A stretch of DNA of 64,000 nucleotides. Source: Metridium senile (taxonomy: Eukaryota; Cnidaria; Anthozoa; Actiniaria; Metridiidae). The position numbers and the translations under genes are program-made. The stretch covers positions 12,756,605 to 12,820,604 of the forward strand of contig OX459103.1 in assembly GCA_949775045.1 (NCBI GenBank), in the 5' to 3' direction. This document shows positions 11,231 to 22,452 of this stretch, piece after piece (position 1 is the stretch's first letter; each line of letters begins with the position of its first letter). Under the pieces are notes generated by a model. The model saw only the letters and a program-made list of their open reading frames with translations, had not been told where the DNA came from and did no database searches.

Positions 11231-14200
11231 TCATTTTGAATCGAAAACCCGATTGTTTTGACACATTTTTAGCAAATCCCAAAGGCCATAAGGCATTCTG
11301 GGTATGATTTTGTAGTCTTTCCTAAATAAAATGTTTCGGTTTTATCAGAAAGCTTAGATATTTCTAGACATTGTTCTCGGGGTCTAAGCGATCACTTTGA
11401 GTCGAAAACCCCGATTTTTTTTAACGATTTTTAGAGACCCCTCTGGTAGTCTATAGGGCATTCTGGGTAAGATTTTGTAGTTTTTCCTAAATATAATTTT
11501 TCGGTTTTATCAGAAAGCTTAGATATTTTTAGACATTGTTCTCAGGGTCCTAGCGATCATTTTGAGTCGAAAACCCCGATTGTTTTGACACATTTTTAGC
11601 AAATCCCAAAGGCCATAAGGCATTCTGGGTATGATTTTGTAGTCTTTCCTAAATAAAATGTTTCGGTTTTATCAGAAAGCTTAGATATTTCTAGACATTG
11701 TTCTCGGGGTCTAAGCGATCACTTTGAGTCGAAAACCCCGATTTTTTTGTAACGACTTTTAGAGACCCCTCTGGTAGTCTATAGGGCATTCTGGGTAAGA
11801 TTTTGTAGTTTTTCCTAAATAGAATTTTTCGGTTTTATCAGAAAGCTTAGATATTTTTAGACATTGTTCTCAGGGTCCTAGCGATCATTTTGAGTCGAAA
11901 ACCCGATTGTGTTGACACATTTTTAGCAAATCCCAAAGGCCATAAGGCATTCTGGGTATGATTTTGTAGTCTTTCCTAAATAAAATGTTTCGGTTTTATC
12001 AGAAAGCTTAGATATTTCTAGACATTGTTCTCGGGGTCTAAGCGATCACTTTGAGTCGAAAACCCCGATTTTTTTTAACGATTTTTAGAGACCCCTCTGG
12101 TAGTCTATAGGGCATTCTGGGTAAGATTTTGTAGTTTTTCCTAAATAGAATTTTTCGGTTTTATCAGAAAGCTTAGATATTTTTAGACATTGTTCTCAGG
12201 GTCCTAGCGATCATTTTGAGTCGAAAACCCGATTGTTTTGACACATTTTTAGCAAATCCCAAAGGCAATAAGGCATTCTGGGTATGATTTTGTAGTCTTT
12301 CCTAAATAAAATGTTTCGGTTTTATCAGAAAGCTTAGATATTTCTAGACATTGTTCTCGGGGTCTAAGCGATCACTTTGAGTCGAAAACCCCGATTGTGT
12401 TGACACATTTTTAGCAAATCCCAAAGGCCATAAGGCATTCTGGGTATGATTTTGTAGTCTTTCCTAAATAAAATGTTTCGGTTTTATCAGAAAGCTTAGA
12501 TATTTCTAGACATTGTTCTCGGGGTCTAAGCGATCACTTTGAGTCGAAAACCCCGATTTTTTTTAACGATTTTTAGAGACCCCTCTGGGAGTCTATAGGG
12601 CATTCTGTGTAAGATTTTGTAGTTTTTCCTAAATAGAATTTTTCGGTTTTATCAGAAAGCTTAGATATTTTTAGACATTGTTCTCAGGGTCCTAGCGATC
12701 ATTTTGAGTCGAAAACCCGATTGTTTTGACACATTTTTAGCAAATCCCAAAGGCCATAAGGCATTCTGGGTATGATTTTGTAGTCTTTCCTAAATAAAAT
12801 GTTTCGGTTTTATCAGAAAGCTTAGATATTTCTAGACATTGTTCTCGGGGTCTAAGCGATCACTTTGAGTCGAAAACCCCGATTTTTTTGTAACGACTTT
12901 TAGAGACCCCTCTCGTAGTCTATAGGGCATTCTGGGTAAGATTTTGTAGTTTTTCCTAAATATAATTTTTGGGTTTTATCAGAAAGCTTAGATATTTTTA
13001 GACATTGTTCTCAGGGTCCTAGCGATCATTTTGAGTCGAAAACCCGATTGTGTTGACACATTTTTAGCAAATCCCAAAGGCCATAAGGCATTCTGGGTAT
13101 GATTTTGTAGTCTTTCCTAAATAAAATGTTTCGGTTTTATCAGAAAGCTTAGATATTTCTAGACATTGTTCTCGGGGTCTAAGCGATAACTTTGAGTCGA
13201 AAACCCCGATTTTTTTTAACGATTTTTAGAGACCCCTCTGGTAGTCTATAGGGCATTCTGGGTAAGATTTTGTAGTTTTTCCTAAATAGAATTTTTCGGT
13301 TTTATCAGAAAGCTTAGATATTTTTAGACATTGTTCTCAGGGTCCTAGCGATCATTTTGAGTCGAAAACCCGATTGTTTTGACACATTTTTAGCAAATCC
13401 CAAAGGCCATAAGGCATTCTGGGTATGATTTTGTAGTCTTTCCTAAATAAAATGTTTCGGTTTTATCAGAAAGCTTAGATATTTCTAGACATTGTTCTCG
13501 GGGTCTAAGCGATCACTTTGAGTCGAAAACCCCGATTGTGTTGACACATTTTTAGCAAATCCCAAAGGCCATAAGGCATTCTGGGTATGATTTTGTAGTC
13601 TTTCCTAAATAAAATGTTTCGGTTTTATCAGAAAGCTTAGATATTTCTAGACATTGTTCTCGGGGTCTAAGCGATCACTTTGATTCGAAAACCCCGATTT
13701 TTTTTAACAACTTTTAGAGACCCCTCTGGTAGTCTATAGGGCATTCTGGGTAAGATTTTGCAGTTTTTTCCTAAATAGAATTTTTCGGTTTTATCAGAAA
13801 GCTTAGATATTTTTAGACATTGTTCTCAGGGTCCTAGCGATCATTTTGAGTCGAAAACCCGATTGTTTTGACACATTTTTAGCAAATCCCAAAGGCCATA
13901 AGGCATTCTGGGTATGATTTTGTAGTCTTTCCTAAATAAAATGTTTCGGTTTTATCAGAAAGCTTAGATATTTCTAGACATTGTTCTCGGGGTCTAAGCG
14001 ATCACTTTGAGTCGAAAACCCCGATTTTTTTTAACGATTTTTAGAGACCCCTCTGGTAGTCTATAGGGCATTCTGGGTAAGATTTTGTAGTTTTTCCTAA
14101 ATAGAATTTTTCGGTTTTATCAGAAAGCTTAGATATTTTTAGAGATTGTTCTCAGGGTCCTAGCGATCATTTTGAATCGAAAACCCGATTGTTTTGACAC

Positions 14201-14339
14201 ATTTTTAGCAAATCCCAAAGGCCATAAGGCATTCTGGGTATGATTTTGTAGTCTTTCCTAAATAAAATGTTTCGGTTTTATCAGAAAGCTTAGATATTTC
14301 TAGACATTGTTCTCGGGGTCTAAGCGATCACTTTGAGTC
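11231..14339 (+). repeat. A-B dimers with scattered private variants
   Basis: Ordinary A-B dimers with A-A junctions at about 12393 and 13534. Several changes look private to single monomers: GGCAATAAGG near 12266, TCTGGGAGTC near 12586, CTCTCGTAGTC near 12912, GCGATAACTT near 13184, TTTGATTCG near 13680 and GATTTTGCAG near 13754. No duplication longer than about 1 kb stood out apart from the 1,958-bp link to the region on the left. The higher share of private changes suggests less recent homogenisation here. Confidence 0.7.
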
Positions 14340-14840
14340 GAAAACCCCGATTTTTTTGTAACGACTTTTAGAGACCCCTCTGGTAGTCTATAGGGCATTC
14401 TGGGTAAGATTTTGTAGTTTTTCCTAAATAGAATTTTTCGGTTTTATCAGAAAGCTTAGATATTTTTAGACATTGTTCTCAGGGTCCTAGCGATCATTTT
14501 GAGTCGAAAACCCGATTGTGTTGACACATTTTTAGCAAATCCCAAAGGCCATAAGGCATTCTGGGTATGATTTTGTAGTCTTTCCTAAATAAAATGTTTC
14601 GGTTTTATCAGAAAGCTTAGATATTTCTAGACATTGTTCTCGGGGTCTAAGCGATCACTTTGAGTCGAAAACCCCGATTTTTTTTAACGATTTTTAGAGA
14701 CCCCTCTGGTAGTCTATAGGGCATTCTGTGTAAGATTTTGTAGTTTTTCCTAAATAGAATTTTTCGGTTTTATCAGAAAGCTTAGATATTTTTAGACATT
14801 GTTCTCAGGGTCCTAGCGATCATTTTGAGTCGAAAACCCC

Positions 14841-15002
14841 GATTGTTTTGACACATTTTTAGCAAATCCCAAAGGCCATAAGGCATTCTGGGTATGATTT
14901 TGTAGTCTTTCCTAAATAAAATTTTTCGGTTTTATCAGAAAGCTTAGATATTTCTAGACATTGTTCTCAGGGTCCTAGCGATCATTTTGAGTCGAAAACC
15001 CC
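14841..15002 (+). repeat. Chimeric monomer: A front, B tail
   Basis: Starts as type A (GATTGTTTTGACAC, CCCAAAGGCC, AAATAAAATTTTTCGG, TTTCTAGACATTG) and ends as type B (TCAGGGTCCTAGCGATCATT). The switch lies within the shared AGACATTGTTCTC. It is followed by another A, so the chimera occupies a position that creates an A-A style junction. Copies at 17129-17290 and 19578-19739 show the chimera arose before the 2,288-bp unit was amplified. Confidence 0.85.
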
Positions 15003-15491
15003 GATTGTTTTGACACATTTTTAGCAAATCCCAAAGGCCATAAGGCATTCTGGGTATGATTTTGTAGTCTTTCCTAAATAAAATTTTTCGGTTTTATCAG
15101 AAAGCTTAGATATTTCTAGAAATTGTACTCGGGGTCTAAGCAATCACTTTGAGTCGAAAACCCCGATTTTTTTTAACAATTTTTAGAGACCCCTCTGGTA
15201 GTCTATAGGGCATTCTGGGTAAGATTTTGTAGTTTTTCCTAAATAGAATTTTTCGGTTTTATCAGAAAGCTTAGATATTTTTAGACATTGTTCTCAGGGT
15301 CCTAGCGATCATTTTGAGTCGAAAACCCAGATTGTTTTGACACATTTTTAGCAAATCCCAAAGGCCATAAGGCATTCTGGGTATGATTTTGTAGTCTTTC
15401 CTAAATAAAATTTTTCGGTTTTATCAGAAAGCTTAGATATTTCTAGAAATTGTACTCGGGGTCTAAGCAATCACTTTGATTCGAAAACCCC

Positions 15492-15656
15492 GATTTTTTT
15501 TAACAATTTTTAGAGACCCCTCTGGTAGTCTATAGGGCATTCTGGGTATGATTTTGTAGTCTTTCCTAAATAAAATGTTTCGGTTTTATCAGAAAGCTTA
15601 GATATTTCTAGACATTGTTCTCGGGGTCTAAGCGATCACTTTGAGTCGAAAACCCC
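15492..15656 (+). repeat. Chimeric monomer: B leader, A body
   Basis: The leader is type B (T-run, AACAATTTTTAGAGACCCC, TAGTCTATAGGGC) but from GGGTATGATTTT onward the body is type A (GTAGTCTTTCC, AAATAAAATG, TTTCTAGAC, CTCGGGGTC). The switch falls in the shared GGCATTCTGGGTA. This is the reciprocal of the A-front/B-tail chimera. It has one copy, at 17780-17944, 2,288 bp away. Confidence 0.85.
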
Positions 15657-17128
15657 GATTTTTTTTAACGATTTTTAGAGACCCCTCTGGTAGTCTATAG
15701 GGCATTCTGGGTAAGATTTTGTAGTTTTTCCTAAATAGAATTTTTCGGTTTTATCAGAAAGCTTAGATATTTTTAGACATTGTTCTCAGGGTCCTAGCGA
15801 TCATTTTGAATCGAAAACCCGATTGTTTTGACACATTTTTAGCAAATCCCAAAGGCCATAAGGCATTCTGGGTATGATTTTGTAGTCTTTCCTAAATAAA
15901 ATGTTTCGGTTTTATCAGAAAGCTTAGATATTTCTAGACATTGTTCTCGGGGTCTAAGCGATCACTTTGAGTCGAAAACCCCGATTTTTTTGTAACGACT
16001 TTTAGAGACCCCTCTGGTAGTCTATAGGGCATTCTGGGTAAGATTTTGTAGTTTTTCCTAAATAAAATTTTTCGGTTTTATCAGAAAGCTTAGATATTTT
16101 TAGACATTGTTCTCAGGGTCCTAGCGATCATTTTGAGTCGAAAACCCGATTGTGTTGACACATTTTTAGCAAATCCCAAAGGCCATAAGGCATTCTGGGT
16201 ATGATTTTGTAGTCTTTCCTAAATAAAATGTTTCGGTTTTATCAGAAAGCTTAGATATTTCTAGACATTGTTCTCGGGGTCTAAGCGATCACTTTGAGTC
16301 GAAAACCCCGATTTTTTTGTAACGACTTTTAGAGACCCCTCTGGTAGTCTATAGGGCATTCTGGGTAAGATTTTGTAGTTTTTCCTAAATAAAATTTTTC
16401 GGTTTTATCAGAAAGCTTAGATATTTTTAGACATTGTTCTCAGGGTCCTAGCGATCATTTTGAGTCGAAAACCCGATTGTGTTGACACATTTTTAGCAAA
16501 TCCCAAAGGCCATAAGGCATTCTGGGTATGATTTTGTAGTCTTTCCTAAATAAAATGTTTCGGTTTTATCAGAAAGCTTAGATATTTCTAGACATTGTTC
16601 TCGGGGTCTAAGCGATCACTTTGAGTCGAAAACCCCGATTTTTTTGTAACGACTTTTAGAGACCCCTCTGGTAGTCTATAGGGCATTCTGGGTAAGATTT
16701 TGTAGTTTTTCCTAAATAGAATTTTTCGGTTTTATCAGAAAGCTTAGATATTTTTAGACATTGTTCTCAGGGTCCTAGCGATCATTTTGAGTCGAAAACC
16801 CGATTGTGTTGACACATTTTTAGCAAATCCCAAAGGCCATAAGGCATTCTGGGTATGATTTTGTAGTCTTTCCTAAATAAAATGTTTCGGTTTTATCAGA
16901 AAGCTTAGATATTTCTAGACATTGTTCTCGGGGTCTAAGCGATCACTTTGAGTCGAAAACCCCGATTTTTTTTAACGATTTTTAGAGACCCCTCTGGTAG
17001 TCTATAGGGCATTCTGTGTAAGATTTTGTAGTTTTTCCTAAATAGAATTTTTCGGTTTTATCAGAAAGCTTAGATATTTTTAGACATTGTTCTCAGGGTC
17101 CTAGCGATCATTTTGAGTCGAAAACCCC

Positions 17129-17290
17129 GATTGTTTTGACACATTTTTAGCAAATCCCAAAGGCCATAAGGCATTCTGGGTATGATTTTGTAGTCTTTCC
17201 TAAATAAAATTTTTCGGTTTTATCAGAAAGCTTAGATATTTCTAGACATTGTTCTCAGGGTCCTAGCGATCATTTTGAGTCGAAAACCCC
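17129..17290 (+). repeat. Chimeric A/B monomer, second copy
   Basis: Copy of the 14841 chimera, shifted by 2,288 bp: A leader and XbaI-containing middle, then the B-type tail with CCTAGCGATC, followed by an A monomer. Confidence 0.83.
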
Positions 17291-17779
17291 GATTGTTTTG
17301 ACACATTTTTAGCAAATCCCAAAGGCCATAAGGCATTCTGGGTATGATTTTGTAGTCTTTCCTAAATAAAATTTTTCGGTTTTATCAGAAAGCTTAGATA
17401 TTTCTAGAAATTGTACTCGGGGTCTAAGCAATCACTTTGAGTCGAAAACCCCGATTTTTTTTAACAATTTTTAGAGACCCCTCTGGTAGTCTATAGGGCA
17501 TTCTGGGTAAGATTTTGTAGTTTTTCCTAAATAGAATTTTTCGGTTTTATCAGAAAGCTTAGATATTTTTAGACATTGTTCTCAGGGTCCTAGCGATCAT
17601 TTTGAGTCGAAAACCCAGATTGTTTTGACACATTTTTAGCAAATCCCAAAGGCCATAAGGCATTCTGGGTATGATTTTGTAGTCTTTCCTAAATAAAATT
17701 TTTCGGTTTTATCAGAAAGCTTAGATATTTCTAGAAATTGTACTCGGGGTCTAAGCAATCACTTTGATTCGAAAACCCC

Positions 17780-17944
17780 GATTTTTTTTAACAATTTTTA
17801 GAGACCCCTCTGGTAGTCTATAGGGCATTCTGGGTATGATTTTGTAGTCTTTCCTAAATAAAATGTTTCGGTTTTATCAGAAAGCTTAGATATTTCTAGA
17901 CATTGTTCTCGGGGTCTAAGCGATCACTTTGAGTCGAAAACCCC
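17780..17944 (+). repeat. Chimeric B-leader/A-body monomer, second copy
   Basis: Copy of the 15492 chimera at +2,288 bp. Both are preceded by an A tail with the rare TTTGATTCG variant. Confidence 0.82.
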
Positions 17945-19250
17945 GATTTTTTTTAACGATTTTTAGAGACCCCTCTGGTAGTCTATAGGGCATTCTGGGT
18001 AAGATTTTGTAGTTTTTCCTAAATAGAATTTTTCGGTTTTATCAGAAAGCTTAGATATTTTTAGACATTGTTCTCAGGGTCCTAGCGATCATTTTGAATC
18101 GAAAACCCGATTGTTTTGACACATTTTTAGCAAATCCCAAAGGCCATAAGGCATTCTGGGTATGATTTTGTAGTCTTTCCTAAATAAAATGTTTCGGTTT
18201 TATCAGAAAGCTTAGATATTTCTAGACATTGTTCTCGGGGTCTAAGCGATCACTTTGAGTCGAAAACCCCGATTTTTTTGTAACGACTTTTAGAGACCCC
18301 TCTGGTAGTCTATAGGGCATTCTGGGTAAGATTTTGTAGTTTTTCCTAAATAAAATTTTTCGGTTTTATCAGAAAGCTTAGATATTTTTAGACATTGTTC
18401 TCAGGGTCCTAGCGATCATTTTGAGTCGAAAACCCGATTGTGTTGACACATTTTTAGCAAATCCCAAAGGCCATAAGGCATTCTGGGTATGATTTTGTAG
18501 TCTTTCCTAAATAAAATGTTTCGGTTTTATCAGAAAGCTTAGATATTTCTAGACATTGTTCTCGGGGTCTAAGCGATCACTTTGAGTCGAAAACCCCGAT
18601 TTTTTTGTAACGACTTTTAGAGACCCCTCTGGTAGTCTATAGGGCATTCTGGGTAAGATTTTGTAGTTTTTCCTAAATAAAATTTTTCGGTTTTATCAGA
18701 AAGCTTAGATATTTTTAGACATTGTTCTCAGGGTCCTAGCGATCATTTTGAGTCGAAAACCCGATTGTGTTGACACATTTTTAGCAAATCCCAAAGGCCA
18801 TAAGGCATTCTGGGTATGATTTTGTAGTCTTTCCTAAATAAAATGTTTCGGTTTTATCAGAAAGCTTAGATATTTCTAGACATTGTTCTCGGGGTCCTAG
18901 CGATCACTTTGAGTCGAAAACACCGATTTTTTTTAACGATTTTTAGAGACCCCTCTGGTAGTCTATAGGGCATTCTGGGTAAGATTTTGTAGTTTTTCCT
19001 AAATATAATTTTTCGGTTTTATCAGAAAGCTTAGATATTTTTAGACATTGTTCTCAGGGTCCTAGCGATCATTTTGAGTCGAAAACCCGATTGTTTTGAC
19101 ACATTTTTAGCAAATCCCAAAGGCCATAAGGCATTCTGGGTATGATTTTGTAGTCTTTCCTAAATAAAATGTTTCGGTTTTATCAGAAAGCTTAGATACT
19201 TCTAGACATTGTTCTCGGGGTCTAAGCGATCACTTTGAGTCGAAAACCCC

Positions 19251-20140
19251 GATTGTGTTGACACATTTTTAGCAAATCCCAAAGGCCATAAGGCATTCTG
19301 GGTATGATTTTGTAGTCTTTCCTAAATAAAATGTTTCGGTTTTATCAGAAAGCTTAGATATTTCTAGACATTGTTCTCGGGGTCTAAGCGATCACTTTGA
19401 GTCGAAAACCCCGATTTTTTTTAACGATTTTTAGAGACCCCTCTGGTAGTCTATAGGGCATTCTGTGTAAGATTTTGTAGTTTTTCCTAAATAGAATTTT
19501 TCGGTTTTATCAGAAAGCTTAGATATTTTTAGACATTGTTCTCAGGGTCCTAGCGATCATTTTGAGTCGAAAACCCCGATTGTTTTGACACATTTTTAGC
19601 AAATCCCAAAGGCCATAAGGCATTCTGGGTATGATTTTGTAGTCTTTCCTAAATAAAATTTTTCGGTTTTATCAGAAAGCTTAGATATTTCTAGACATTG
19701 TTCTCAGGGTCCTAGCGATCATTTTGAGTCGAAAACCCCGATTGTTTTGACACATTTTTAGCAAATCCCAAAGGCCATAAGGCATTCTGGGTATGATTTT
19801 GTAGTCTTTCCTAAATAAAATTTTTCGGTTTTATCAGAAAGCTTAGATATTTCTAGAAATTGTACTCGGGGTCTAAGCAATCACTTTGAGTCGAAAACCC
19901 CGATTTTTTTTAACAATTTTTAGAGACCCCTCTGGTAGTCTATAGGGCTTTCTGGGTAAGATTTTGTAGTTTTTCCTAAATAGAATTTTTCGGTTTTATC
20001 AGAAAGCTTAGATATTTTTAGACATTGTTCTCAGGGTCCTAGCGATCATTTTGAGTCGAAAACCCAGATTGTTTTGACACATTTTTAGCAAATCCCAAAG
20101 GCCATAAGGCATTCTGGGTATGATTTTGTAGTCTTTCCTA
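19251..20140 (+). repeat. 2,288-bp higher-order repeat, partial copy 3
   Basis: Matches copy 2 at an offset of 2,449 bp, which is 2,288 plus one 161-bp monomer: leader 16802/19251, GCATTCTGTG 17009/19458 and CCCAG 17614/20063. A private GGGCTTTCTGGG lies near 19946. The match ends in the A monomer after CCCAGATTG, which has AAATGTTTCGG here but AAATTTTTCGG in copies 1 and 2. The stretch before it (18,886-19,250) is ordinary A-B-A, with GATACTTCTAG near 19195. Confidence 0.8.
19578..19739 (+). repeat. Chimeric A/B monomer, third copy
   Basis: Copy of the 17129 chimera, shifted by 2,449 bp, inside the partial third higher-order repeat. It has the same A front and B tail. Confidence 0.82.
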
Positions 20141-20394
20141 AATAAAATGTTTCGGTTTTATCAGAAAGCTTAGATATTTCTAGACATTGTTCTCGGGGTC
20201 TAAGCGATCACTTTGAGTCGAAAACCCCGATTTTTTTGTAACGACTTTTAGAGACCCCTCTGGTAGTCTATAGGGCATTCTGGGTAAGATTTTGTAGTTT
20301 TTCCTAAATAGAATTTTTCGGTTTTATCAGAAAGCTTAGATATTTTTAGACATTGTTCTCAGGGTCCTAGCGATCATTTTGAGTCGAAAACCCC

Positions 20395-20559
20395 GATTTT
20401 TTTTAACGATTTTTAGAGACCCCTCTGGTAGTCTATAGGGCATTCTGGGTAAGATTTTGTAGTTTTTCCTAAATAAAATTTTTCGGTTTTATCAGAAAGC
20501 TTAGATATTTCTAGACATTGTACTTGGGGTCTAAGCGATCACTTTGAGTCGAAAACCCC
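20395..20559 (+). repeat. Chimeric monomer in a B-B-B context: B front, A tail
   Basis: A normal B ending in TCAGGGTCCTAGCG and AAAACCCC is followed directly by another B leader (GATTTTTTTTAACG) at 20395. That monomer has AAATAAAATTTTTCGG and an A-type tail with TTTCTAGACATTG and a private TACTTGGGGTC, and is then followed by a B at 20560. Direct B-B junctions are rare in this window; the only other one I found is at 39277. Confidence 0.82.
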
Positions 20560-22354
20560 GATTTTTTTTAACGACTTTTAGAGACCCCTCTGGTAGTCTA
20601 TAGGGCATTCTGGGTAAGATTTTGTAGTTTTTCCTAAATATAATTTTTCGGTTTTATCAGAAAGCTTAGATATTTTTAGACATTGTTCTCAGGGTCCTAG
20701 CGATCATTTTGAGTCGAATACCCGATTGTTTTGACACATTTTTAGCAAATCCCAAAGGCCATAAGGCATTCTGGGTATGATTTTGTAGTCTTTCCTAAAT
20801 AAAATGTTTCGGTTTTATCAGAAAGCTTAGATATTTCTAGACATTGTTCTCGGGGTCTAAGCGATCACTTTGAGTCGAAAACCCCGATTGTGTTGACACA
20901 TTTTTAGCAAATCCCAAAGGGCATAAGGCATTCTGGGTATGATTTTGTAGTCTTTCCTAAATAAAATGTTTCGGTTTTATCAGAAAGCTTAGATATTTCT
21001 AGACATTGTTCTCGGGGTCTAAGCGATCACTTTGAGTCGAAAACCCCGATTTTTTTTAACGATTTTTAGAGACCCCTCTGGTAGTCTATAGGGCATTCTG
21101 GGTAAGATTTTGTAGTTTTTCCTAAATAGAATTTTTCGGTTTTATCAGAAACTTAGATATTTTTAGAGATTGTTCTCAGGGTCCTAGCGATCATTTTGAG
21201 TCGAAAACCCCGATTGTTTTGACACATTTTTAGCAAATCCCAAAGGCCATAAGGCATTCTGGGTATGATTTTGTAGTCTTTCCTAAATAAAATTTTTCGG
21301 TTTTATCAGAAAGCTTAGATATTTCTAGAAATTGTACTCGGGGTCTAAGCAATCACTTTGAGTCGAAAACCCCGATTTTTTTTAACAATTTTTAGAGACC
21401 CCTCTGGTAGTCTATAGGGCATTCTGGGTAAGATTTTGTAGTTTTTCCTAAATAGAATTTTTGGGTTTTATCAGAAAGCTTAGATATTTTTAGACATTGT
21501 TCTCAGGGTCCTAGCGATCATTTTGAGTCGAAAACCCGATTGTTTTGACACATTTTTAGCAAATCCCAAAGGCCATAAGGCATTCTGGGTATGATTTTGT
21601 AGTCTTTCCTAAATAAAATGTTTCGGTTTTATCAGAAAGCTTAGATATTTCTAGACATTGTTCTCGGGGTCTAAGCGATCACTTTGAGTCGAAAACCCCG
21701 ATTTTTTTGTAACGACTTTTAGAGACCCCTCTGGTAGTCTATAGGGCATTCTGGGTAAGATTTTGTAGTTTTTCCTAAATATAATTTTACGGTTTTATCA
21801 GAAAGCTTAGATATTTTTAGACATTGTTCTCAGGGTCCTAGCGATCATTTTGAGTCGAAAACCCGATTGTTTTGACACATTTTTAGCAAATCCCAAAGGC
21901 CATAAGGCATTCTGGGTATGATTTTGTAGTCTTTCCTAAATAAAATTTTTCGGTTTTATCAGAAAGCTTAGATATTTCTAGACATTGTTCTCGGGGTCTA
22001 AGCGATCACTTTGAGTCGAAAACCCCGATTTTTTTGTAACGATTTTTAGAGACCCCTCTGGTAGTCTATAGGGCATTCTGGGTAAGATTTTGTAGTTTTT
22101 CCTAAATAGAATTTTTGGGTTTTATCAGAAAGCTTAGATATTTTTAGAGATTGTTCTCAGGATCCTAGCGATCATTTGGAGTCGAAAACCCGATTGTTTT
22201 GACACATTTGTAGCAAATCCCAAAGGCCATAAGGCATTCTGGGTATGATTTTGTAGTCTTTCCTAAATAAAATGTTTCGGTTTTATCAGAAAGCTTAGAT
22301 ATTTCTAGAAATTGTTCTCGGGGTCTAAGCAATCACTTTTGAGTCGAAAACCCC

Positions 22355-22452
22355 GATTGTTTTGACACATTTTTAGCAAATCCCGGTTTAAGCTTAGATA
22401 TTTCTAGAAATTGTACTCGGGGTCTAAGCAATCACTTTGAGTCGAAAACCCC
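22355..22452 (+). repeat. Truncated 98-bp type A monomer (first of 31)
   Basis: Compared with a full A, this monomer lacks 57 bp between AGCAAATCCC and GGTTT, plus 7 bp (TATCAGA) before AAGCTTAG, giving the fused motif AAATCCCGGTTTAAGCTTAG. It loses the whole conserved GGCATTCTGGG core and the AATAAA. It usually carries the AAATTGTACTCGGGG tail. The CCC at the junction lies at 22382, 24114 (AATCCCAATTTAAGC variant), 24540, 25786, 26211, 27942, 30819, 31900, 32981, 33244, 34981, 35244, 36981, 37244, 39959, 40222, 40485, 41404, 42485, 43566, 44974, 46055, 47463, 48381, 48644, 49563, 50644, 51725, 53133, 55357 and 56439; each monomer starts 27 bp before. None lie outside 22.3-56.6 kb. Confidence 0.92.

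Larger units (their letters stand above)
14340..16627 (+). repeat. 2,288-bp higher-order repeat, copy 1
   Basis: Matches 16,628 onward at a constant 2,288-bp offset: GCATTCTGTG (14721/17009), AACCCAGATTG (CCCAG at 15326/17614), the GATTGTGTTG leader (14514/16802), and the chimeric monomers at 14841 and 15492. The unit has 14 monomers. This is also where the A 3'-end subtype AAATTGTACTCGGGG with GTCTAAGCAATC becomes prominent; in the middle of the window the same tail accompanies the truncated monomers. It includes consecutive B monomers with AAATAAAATTTTTCGG, which is an A-like base in a B context. Confidence 0.85.
16628..18885 (+). repeat. 2,288-bp higher-order repeat, copy 2
   Basis: Second copy of the 14.3-16.6 kb unit, collinear by eye until about 18,885, where a private GGGGTCCTAGCGATCAC (a B-like CCTAG inside an A tail) and ACACCGATT appear. 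The AAATAAAATTTTTCGG B subtype is present twice in each copy, 326 bp apart. Copy 1 and copy 2 abut, so this is a direct tandem duplication. Confidence 0.83.

Noticed and set aside
22160..22165. Single BamHI site GGATCC as evidence for a BamHI-defined satellite family
   Set aside because: It occurs in one B monomer through a G-to-A change in GGGTCC and is not a feature of the repeat unit.
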